The notes under the pieces were generated by a model. It saw only the letters and a program-made list of their open reading frames with translations. It did no database searches and was not told where the DNA came from. Shown here piece after piece: positions 26,965 to 33,465 of a stretch of 33,465 nucleotides of DNA. Position 1 is the first letter of the stretch. The number at the start of each line of letters is the position of its first letter. The position numbers and the translations under genes were made by a program. The DNA comes from Nitrospirota bacterium (GTDB lineage: Bacteria; Nitrospirota; Thermodesulfovibrionia; Thermodesulfovibrionales; UBA1546): positions 1-33,465 of the forward strand of contig JAKALU010000013.1 in the NCBI GenBank assembly GCA_021824065.1. The letters run 5' to 3'.

Positions 26965-27990
26965 ATGGACATAATAGTTTTAAGACCCGATGCCTCAGAG
27001 AAAGACATCGAGCGGATAGTAAAAAAGCTTGAAGGCAAGGGGCTAAAGACAACAGTATCCAAGGGGACTGAAAGGACTGTTATAGGCGTAATTGGCGACA
27101 CCTCAAAGATAACAGAAGAAGAGGAAAATGCAGTACGCGCGATGCGAGGGGTTGAGGAGGTAATGAGAATCCTCAAACCATATAAACTCGCAAGCAGAGA
27201 CTTCAAGGCGCAAGATACAATAGTAAAGGTCAGGGGGAAAGTCATAGGGGGCAAAAAAATACCTGTTATTGCAGGTCCCTGCGCTGTTGAGAACAAAACT
27301 ATGATGATGAATATTGCTGAGAAGGTTAAGGCTGCAGGCGCATCATTTATAAGAGGTGGCGCTTACAAACCAAGGACATCGCCATACTCATTTCAGGGTC
27401 TCGGTGAAGAGGGACTTCAATATCTCGCTGAGGCAAGTAAGAAAACAGGGCTGCCTGTTGTTACAGAGATTATGGATCCGAGGGATTTAGAGACTATTTT
27501 GAAATATACGGATATTATCCAGATAGGTGCACGGAACATGCAGAACTTCAGGTTATTGTTAGAGGTCGGGATGTGCAAAAAACCAGTGTTACTGAAGAGA
27601 GGGCTTTCAGCCACAATCCAGGAATGGCTTATGGCAGCAGAGTATATAATGTCAAAAGGAAACCAGCATGTTATCCTCTGTGAAAGAGGCATAAGGACAT
27701 TCGAGACTGCAACAAGAAATACACTCGACCTGAGTTCTGTGCCGGTTCTGCATCAAAAAACGCATCTGCCCGTGATTGTTGACCCGAGTCATGGTGTTGG
27801 CAAATGGGATCTTGTTGCGCCAATGGCAAAGGCAGCTGTAGCTGCTGGCGCTGACGGCCTTCTAATTGAGGTTCATACAAACCCTGAAGATGCAATGTCA
27901 GACGGAGAGCAGTCATTAAAGCCCGATGCATTCAAAAAACTGATGAGTGAATTGAAGCCAATAGCAAAGGCTGTTGGAAGAGAGATATAA
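26965..27990 (+). CDS. aroF: 3-deoxy-7-phosphoheptulonate (DAHP) synthase
   Basis: N-terminal ferredoxin-like domain; AGPCAVENKTMM, FIRGGAYKPRTSPYSFQGLGEEGL, PVIVDPSHGVGKWDLV. Confidence 0.95.
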   Translation: MDIIVLRPDASEKDIERIVKKLEGKGLKTTVSKGTERTVIGVIGDTSKITEEEENAVRAMRGVEEVMRILKPYKLASRDFKAQDTIVKVRGKVIGGKKIPVIAGPCAVENKTMMMNIAEKVKAAGASFIRGGAYKPRTSPYSFQGLGEEGLQYLAEASKKTGLPVVTEIMDPRDLETILKYTDIIQIGARNMQNFRLLLEVGMCKKPVLLKRGLSATIQEWLMAAEYIMSKGNQHVILCERGIRTFETATRNTLDLSSVPVLHQKTHLPVIVDPSHGVGKWDLVAPMAKAAVAAGADGLLIEVHTNPEDAMSDGEQSLKPDAFKKLMSELKPIAKAVGREI

Positions 27991-28016
27991 TGCTTAAAAG
28001 GCAGGATTATTAACTG

Positions 28017-28874
28017 ATGGCAAAGTTACATTTTAATAAAGTCACTATTCTTGGAGTTGGCCTGATTGGTGCTTCCTTTGCCCTTGCTCTTAAGAAAAAA
28101 AGGCTCTGCAATCAGATAACAGGGTATGGGAGAAGAGAAAATAACCTCAGAAGGGCAAAGGAGATGAAGATAATCGATTCTCTGGAGCTTGATGCCGCTA
28201 ACGCCTGTATAGATTCTGACCTTATTCTGTTTTCTATGCCAGTTGGTTCTTTTACTGAGACAGCAAAGATGATGAAAGGTTCTTTAAAGGACGGTGCAAT
28301 TGTAACAGACGTTGGAAGCGTGAAAGGGGAACTTGTTAAGAAGATGGAGGGATTGATGCCCGGGGGTGTTAGTTTTGTGGGTGGTCATCCAATAGCAGGA
28401 AGTGATAGAACAGGGATAGATACAGCAACAGCAGATTTATTTATTGGAGCAAAATGTATCCTAACGCCAACAGAAAAGACCGATAAGACCGCACTTAATA
28501 AAATTACTGAATTATGGAATGCATTAGGCGCTGTTACCTCGATCCTGAGTCCTGATAAACACGACAGGGTATATGCTGCTGTAAGCCACCTCCCACACAT
28601 TATTGCCTATGCCATTGTCAACACTGTTGCCGATATAGACAGTTCTTATCTTAAGTTTGCAGGTCAGGGTTTTAAAGATACGACAAGGATTGCTTCGAGT
28701 TCTCCAGAACTCTGGCGGGATATATGTTTGATGAACAGGGAAAATCTTCTTGAATTCATAGAGATTTTCAAGAAGAATCTCGATGGTCTTGGCAGATATT
28801 TGCAGGAATCAGATTCCGATGCCCTGGAAAAAGAATTCAATAAGGCCAAGACATTGAGGGAAGATGTCAGATAG
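28017..28874 (+). CDS. tyrA: Prephenate dehydrogenase
   Basis: GVGLIGASFALALKKK, GGHPIAGSDRTGID, HDRVYAAVSHLPHIIAYA. Confidence 0.94.
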   Translation: MAKLHFNKVTILGVGLIGASFALALKKKRLCNQITGYGRRENNLRRAKEMKIIDSLELDAANACIDSDLILFSMPVGSFTETAKMMKGSLKDGAIVTDVGSVKGELVKKMEGLMPGGVSFVGGHPIAGSDRTGIDTATADLFIGAKCILTPTEKTDKTALNKITELWNALGAVTSILSPDKHDRVYAAVSHLPHIIAYAIVNTVADIDSSYLKFAGQGFKDTTRIASSSPELWRDICLMNRENLLEFIEIFKKNLDGLGRYLQESDSDALEKEFNKAKTLREDVR

Positions 28875-30216
28875 AATTGAACTCAAAAGAGCAAAAAAAC
28901 TGAAAGGCGAAATAATACCCCCGCCTGATAAATCAATATCGCACAGGGCAGTAATCCTCTCATCAATATCAAAAGGCAAAAGCATCATAAAAAATTTTTT
29001 GAGGGCTGAAGATACATTAAGCACAGTTAATGCTTTTAGAAGACTTGGGATAGAAATAGAAGAAAAATTACCCCCCCGCCGCCCCCCCTTGCCAAGGGGG
29101 GGATGGGGGGGTAAAGAAGGTACCTCTTCGTGTGAGCTAATAGTTCACGGCAAGGGGTTTCATGGCCTCAAAGAGCCTGAAAATATTATTGACTGTGGAA
29201 ATTCAGGTACAACAATAAGATTGCTCTCAGGGATTCTTTCAGGCAATCCATTTCTCTCAATCCTTACAGGCGATGATTCTTTAAGGAGAAGACCCATGAA
29301 AAGGGTTATAACCCCGTTAAAACAGATGGGAACTGAGATTGCTGCACGGGCTGATGATGCTTATCCTCCAATTGTTATAAAAGGTAAACAGCTAAAACCA
29401 ATCAGGTATGAGATGCCGATTGCGAGTGCACAGGTCAAGTCTGCAATACTCCTTGCAGGGCTTTATGCTGATGGAGAGACAGAAATCATAGAGCCTGTGA
29501 AATCACGTGACCATACAGAAAGAATGCTTCCTTCTTATGGCGCTGAGATAAAGGTTGAAGGTCTGAGTATAAAAATCAAAGGTGGCACCGAGCTGAAAGG
29601 CAGGAATACAGAAGTGCCAGGTGATTTCTCATCAGCAGCATTTTTTATTATTGCAGCCCTTTTGATGAATAACTCTGATGTGATAATAAAAAATGTTGGA
29701 ATAAACCCAACGAGGGTAGGGCTTCTTGATGCCCTGAAGAAAATGGGCGCAGAGATTAAATTAATGAATGTAAGAGATGTTTCAGGCGAGCCGGTTGCAG
29801 ACATACACTGCAAGGGAGCGCAAGGGTTAAAAGCAATAAACATAACAAAAGAGCAGGTCCCATCATTGATTGATGAGTTCCCGATAATATGTATTGCTGC
29901 AACTCAGGCAGATGGTATAACTACTATAAGAGGCTCAGAAGAACTCAGGGTAAAAGAGTCTGACAGGATAAAGGCAATGGCAGAAGGGTTGAGAAAGATG
30001 GCAGCAGAGGTCGAAGAATTCAAAGATGGCCTGAGCATAAAAGGTCCGGCAAAACTTAAAGGCGCAGTAATAGACAGTTATGGAGACCATAGAATTGCAA
30101 TGGCATTTTCCATAGCTGCATTGATTGCAAGCAGGACAACAACTATAAAAGGCGTTTCATCTGTGAATATATCGTTTCCTGGGTTTTATAAGATATTGAA
30201 AGGGCTTACGAAATAA
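28864..30216 (+). CDS. aroA: EPSP synthase (3-phosphoshikimate 1-carboxyvinyltransferase)
   Basis: PPDKSISHRAVILSSI, DCGNSGTTIRLLSG, RPMKRVITPLKQMG, GDHRIAMAFSIAAL. Confidence 0.96.
   Translation: MSDRIELKRAKKLKGEIIPPPDKSISHRAVILSSISKGKSIIKNFLRAEDTLSTVNAFRRLGIEIEEKLPPRRPPLPRGGWGGKEGTSSCELIVHGKGFHGLKEPENIIDCGNSGTTIRLLSGILSGNPFLSILTGDDSLRRRPMKRVITPLKQMGTEIAARADDAYPPIVIKGKQLKPIRYEMPIASAQVKSAILLAGLYADGETEIIEPVKSRDHTERMLPSYGAEIKVEGLSIKIKGGTELKGRNTEVPGDFSSAAFFIIAALLMNNSDVIIKNVGINPTRVGLLDALKKMGAEIKLMNVRDVSGEPVADIHCKGAQGLKAINITKEQVPSLIDEFPIICIAATQADGITTIRGSEELRVKESDRIKAMAEGLRKMAAEVEEFKDGLSIKGPAKLKGAVIDSYGDHRIAMAFSIAALIASRTTTIKGVSSVNISFPGFYKILKGLTK
29068..29114. repeat. Double palindromic G/C-run repeat inside aroA
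   Basis: TTACCCCCCC-gccg-CCCCCCCTTG-C-CAAGGGGGGG-at-GGGGGGGTAA; both arm pairs are perfect. Confidence 0.92.
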
Positions 30217-30481
30217 TAAGCATAGCAATATCTTCATTGGAAAGCCATAGGAACACCAGGCGAAAGTCATAACCTGTTTTACGGAGGTCTGTAATCCATC
30301 GGGCAAAAGTTCGACTTGCCAGTGTTGTTTCAAAGGTAAAATCAACACGTTTTTTTGCAAGATAATGTATGCGCTCAAGCATTACGCGTCCTGCATGAAA
30401 AACTGCGCCTTCAGGCTGAAATTCGGACAGACATTGTGCGATCAAATCTGCATTAACAAACTCGGTAACCTTAATAGTACC
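30206..30481 (-). pseudogene. Truncated zeta-toxin-like AAA ATPase remnant
   Basis: Open frame GTIKVTEFVNADLIAQCLSEFQPEGAVFHAGRVMLERIHYLAKKRVDFTFETTLASRTFARWITDLRKTGYDFRLVFLWLSNEDIAMLIIS*; lacks the P-loop N-terminus and the C-terminal part. Confidence 0.7.
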
Positions 30482-30537
30482 TCAATCATTATCGCTTGCA
30501 TCGAACGGAAACAAAAAGCTTCAGAATGAACGTGCCC

Positions 30538-30708
30538 TCATTTCAGTTCGGATATTTTTTTCTGGAGTCCCCTTACGAGTTCCTCTTCATCATGCAGGGA
30601 AGACGTGCCGCGTTTCGTTGCGGCGACTTCGAGTCTCAACTCTGAAAGGTAGGAATCAAGGATTTTCTTCAACAGGTCCTGCTCTACGGCGCTGAGATCA
30701 ATAATCAT
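30538..30708 (-). CDS. Small hypothetical protein (56 aa), probable partner of the zeta-like remnant
   Basis: MIIDLSAVEQDLLKKILDSYLSELRLEVAATKRGTSSLHDEEELVRGLQKKISELK*; intact frame. Confidence 0.55.
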   Translation of the reverse strand: MIIDLSAVEQDLLKKILDSYLSELRLEVAATKRGTSSLHDEEELVRGLQKKISELK

Positions 30709-30933
30709 GACTATGCACCTCCTTCTTAGCGTACTGTATGATTAAATCATAGCAGAAAAATTGAGAGTGTCAAGGCTGCGAATCCCAGGAACCCGCTTTA
30801 TCTCATTTCGATTAAAAAAGTTGCCCCTTGCTCTTTTCTGCTGACGAGCGCAAGACTTGCCATGTAAATAAGTTTGGGAGCTGGAGGCAATTGAGATATG
30901 CCTTAAAATTAAGTTAGAATCATAGGGTTAACA

Positions 30934-31590
30934 ATGGGTAAGGTCATTGCAATAGACGGCCCTTCAGGCGCCGGGAAGGGGACAATAGCAAAGCTTCTTG
31001 CTAAAGAACTCGGATTCAGTTGCCTTGATACAGGCGCTCTTTATCGGGCAGTCGCACTTGCATTAAGAGAGAAAAGAATCGAACCTGAAGACAGTGATGA
31101 CAAATTAAAAGCTGCTCTAACAAATATAGATGTCAGTTTCGTGGATGGAAGAGTTTTGCTAAACGGGAAAGACGTATCAGAAGAGATACGCACTACTGAG
31201 ATAGGACATTACTCTTCTGTTTTTTCTGCAAGAAAGGTTGTGAGGGATTTTCTCCTTGGCATCCAGAGAAATGCTGCCAAGAATGCTGACATTGTTGCTG
31301 AGGGAAGGGATATGACAACAGTTGTTTTTCCTGATGCATGGAAAAAGTTTTATCTCGATGCATCTCTCAATGAAAGGGCAAAAAGGCGGTATTTACAGCT
31401 GAAAGAACAGGGGGTTGATATAACCGAATCCGAGGCTAAAAACGATGTTGTTGAACGAGATAAAAGAGACTCCAGTCGGGATATCGCCCCGCTCAGGAAG
31501 GCTGAAGACGCTGTTCTTATTGACTCATCAACAATGACATCTGGTGAGGTTTTAGAGTATCTACTTAAAATCATAAGGGCTGACCATTGA
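30934..31590 (+). CDS. cmk: Cytidylate kinase
   Basis: IDGPSGAGKGTIAKLLAKELGFSCLDTGALYRAVAL; AEGRDMTTVVFPDAWKKFYLDAS. Confidence 0.97.
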   Translation: MGKVIAIDGPSGAGKGTIAKLLAKELGFSCLDTGALYRAVALALREKRIEPEDSDDKLKAALTNIDVSFVDGRVLLNGKDVSEEIRTTEIGHYSSVFSARKVVRDFLLGIQRNAAKNADIVAEGRDMTTVVFPDAWKKFYLDASLNERAKRRYLQLKEQGVDITESEAKNDVVERDKRDSSRDIAPLRKAEDAVLIDSSTMTSGEVLEYLLKIIRADH

Positions 31591-32189
31591 GCTTCCTTTA
31601 CCGGATTATCAGACTCTCACTGCTTGTTATCTTTAAAACTTTCTTCAGGCTTGAAGTTATTGACAGCGAGAATGTTCCCGAGAAGGGGGGAGCAATTGTG
31701 GTGACAAATCACGTGAGTTATTTAGACCCCTTAGTAATAGGTTGTGCCATTAAAAAAAGGCAGCCGACATATATGGCAAGGCATGGTCTGTTTAAAATAC
31801 CTTTAATCGGCACATTTGTGAAATTATTCTCGTTACCGGTTGATAGAGATAAAACACAGCCATCCACAATAAAAGATGTTGTAACCCGATTAAAAAACGG
31901 AGAACTCATAGTAATGTTTCCCGAAGGAGGCCGAAGTAAAGACGGAAGCCTGCTCGATGCAAAAAGGGGGACTGGTATGATAGCAGCGTTAGCCAAAGCA
32001 ATAGTTGTTCCTGCGCTCATCGATGGCACTCACAAGGCATTGCCCGCAGGCGCTAAGTTTATAAAACTTTCAAAGATTAGGGTAATCTTTGGGAAACCAA
32101 TAGAGATAAAAGAGGAAGGGACAGGCAAGGATTTCCAGGAGAAGATAGGGAATGATATAATGGAGGCAATAAGGAGATTGAAAGGTTGA
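31587..32189 (+). CDS. plsC: 1-acyl-sn-glycerol-3-phosphate acyltransferase
   Basis: VTNHVSYLDP (HX4D-like), MFPEGGRSKDG; TTG start overlapping cmk. Confidence 0.92.
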   Translation: MSFLYRIIRLSLLVIFKTFFRLEVIDSENVPEKGGAIVVTNHVSYLDPLVIGCAIKKRQPTYMARHGLFKIPLIGTFVKLFSLPVDRDKTQPSTIKDVVTRLKNGELIVMFPEGGRSKDGSLLDAKRGTGMIAALAKAIVVPALIDGTHKALPAGAKFIKLSKIRVIFGKPIEIKEEGTGKDFQEKIGNDIMEAIRRLKG

Positions 32190-32230
32190 GACTGAGGTTA
32201 AGGTAAAGAAAAATCCTTAATCTCAACCTT
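32182..32230. repeat. Inverted repeat between plsC and ispH
   Basis: AAGGTTGAGA-(6 nt)-TTAAGG-(11 nt)-CCTTAA-TCTCAACCTT. Confidence 0.85.
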
Positions 32231-32250
32231 AGCCTTAACGTTTATACTGT

Positions 32251-33084
32251 ATGAAGATAATAGTTGCTAAAACAGCAGGATTTTGTTTTGGAGTAAAAAG
32301 GGCTGTTGATATGGCCTTTGAGATGGCAGAAAAAAAGCAGAAAGGCATATTTACCCTTGGCCCGATAATACATAACCCTCAGGTCATAGAAAAACTCAGA
32401 GCAAAAGGGATTGCACCGATCGATGATATAAATAAACCCGGGATAAATGCCATTATTATCAGGACACACGGGATACCTCTGCAGCTTATGAATAAAATAT
32501 CCGATGCAGGATATAAGATGATTGACGCAACCTGTCCATTTGTAAAAAAAGCTCAGCATTATGCTAAACTTCTTAAGGAAGAGGGCTATCAGGTGATCAT
32601 CCTTGGAGACCGGGAACATCCTGAGGTCAAGGGCTTGATGAGCTATGCAGGTGAAGATGTTTTAGTCGTTGATGATAATGAACCACTTCCGAGAATCAAA
32701 CGCAATGTGGGGATAGTGGTTCAGACTACTCAGCCGATAGAGGCATTAAAAAAATTATTTGGGAAGGTCATAGAACAGGCAAATGACGTAAAAGTATATA
32801 ATACAATATGTAACTCCACAGCCCTCAGGCTGAAAGAGACCGAGGAGATGTCTAAAGGGGTGGATATCATGCTTGTTGTTGGTGGCAAGAATAGTGCAAA
32901 CACAACGCAGCTTGCAAAATTATGCCAATCGATGTCTGTCCCAACTTATCATATAGAGACATCTGATGAATTAGAACCTGAATGGTTTAAGGGCGTAAAA
33001 AAAGTTGGCATAACAGCAGGGGCATCAACCCCTGAGTGGATAATAAGAGAGATAGTGAAAAAGATTAAGGATATAGGAGGATAA
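32251..33084 (+). CDS. ispH: 4-hydroxy-3-methylbut-2-enyl diphosphate reductase
   Basis: AKTAGFCFGVKRAVDMA, GPIIHNPQVIEKL, DATCPFVKKAQ, VVGGKNSANTTQLAKLC, GITAGASTPEWII. Confidence 0.97.
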   Translation: MKIIVAKTAGFCFGVKRAVDMAFEMAEKKQKGIFTLGPIIHNPQVIEKLRAKGIAPIDDINKPGINAIIIRTHGIPLQLMNKISDAGYKMIDATCPFVKKAQHYAKLLKEEGYQVIILGDREHPEVKGLMSYAGEDVLVVDDNEPLPRIKRNVGIVVQTTQPIEALKKLFGKVIEQANDVKVYNTICNSTALRLKETEEMSKGVDIMLVVGGKNSANTTQLAKLCQSMSVPTYHIETSDELEPEWFKGVKKVGITAGASTPEWIIREIVKKIKDIGG

Positions 33085-33091
33085 AAGGGTG

Positions 33092-33465
33092 ATGGAAATT
33101 AAAAACAATGAGATGGAAAGACTCTATGCCGAGACCTTTCATAGTATTGAAGAGGGTTCTATATTAAAAGGAAAGGTCATAGCTGTGAAGCAGGATGGGG
33201 TAATTATTGATATTGGCTACAAATCTGATGGGTTTGTCCCGGTAGAGGAATTTTCCCTGGAAGAACTCTCTGATCTGAAAGAAGGCGACACAATTGAGGT
33301 ATATGTTGAAGGCATCAGGGATTCTAACGGGATAGTCAACCTCTCTAAAAGAACTGCAACAAAGATAAAGGCATGGGACATCATCGAGTCCGCCTTAGAA
33401 AAAGGGGTTCCTGTTGAAGGGAGAATTTCAGGGAAAACAAAGGGCGGCCTTTCAGTAGATATACT
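33092..33465 (+). CDS. rpsA: 30S ribosomal protein S1 (3'-truncated by window edge)
   Basis: MEIKNNEMERLYAETFHSIEEGSILKGKVIAVKQDGVIIDIGYKSDGFVPVEEF...VNLSKRTATKIKAWDIIESALEKG. A GTG at 33089, 8 nt after GGAGG, may be the true start. Confidence 0.92.
   Translation, partial: MEIKNNEMERLYAETFHSIEEGSILKGKVIAVKQDGVIIDIGYKSDGFVPVEEFSLEELSDLKEGDTIEVYVEGIRDSNGIVNLSKRTATKIKAWDIIESALEKGVPVEGRISGKTKGGLSVDI

Overview
The window looks like ordinary bacterial chromosome, probably from a Nitrospirota- or Desulfobacterota-like lineage (inferred from gene style and repeats, not tested). Housekeeping modules: M48 peptidase, APS-kinase-like protein, polyferredoxin, YchF, GuaB, a lipoate-ligase-family protein, FdhD, NtrB/NtrC, a PilZ response regulator, an OmpR-type two-component system, a CusCBA-like RND efflux locus, and an aromatic amino-acid/cmk-plsC-ispH-rpsA supercluster. 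The most notable signal is a small secreted Cys-rich gene (17327..17734) that the ORF track truncates at an in-frame TGA (17630-17632). The frame continues as HAAM-[TGA]-DICLGEAMRAFELYKKGYSVKQIRNTVEKEYKR, which I read as a CYCXC-type selenoprotein with a UxxC motif, followed by a candidate SECIS-like hairpin and adjacent to the metal-efflux genes. Other signals: (i) a triplicated promoter element with exact 17-bp spacing around a toxin-antitoxin cassette and an OmpR-type regulator, with near-leaderless geometry; (ii) an attC-like bulged hairpin directly after the antitoxin stop codon; (iii) a 17-bp palindrome over the TA -10 box; (iv) repeats that normally sit between genes carried in-frame inside at least five proteins (AroA, histidine kinase, CusB-like, TolC-like, LplA-like); (v) a perfect 38-bp palindrome; (vi) a decayed zeta-toxin-like remnant between aroA and cmk. 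Coordinates and palindromes were worked out by hand; no database search was run.
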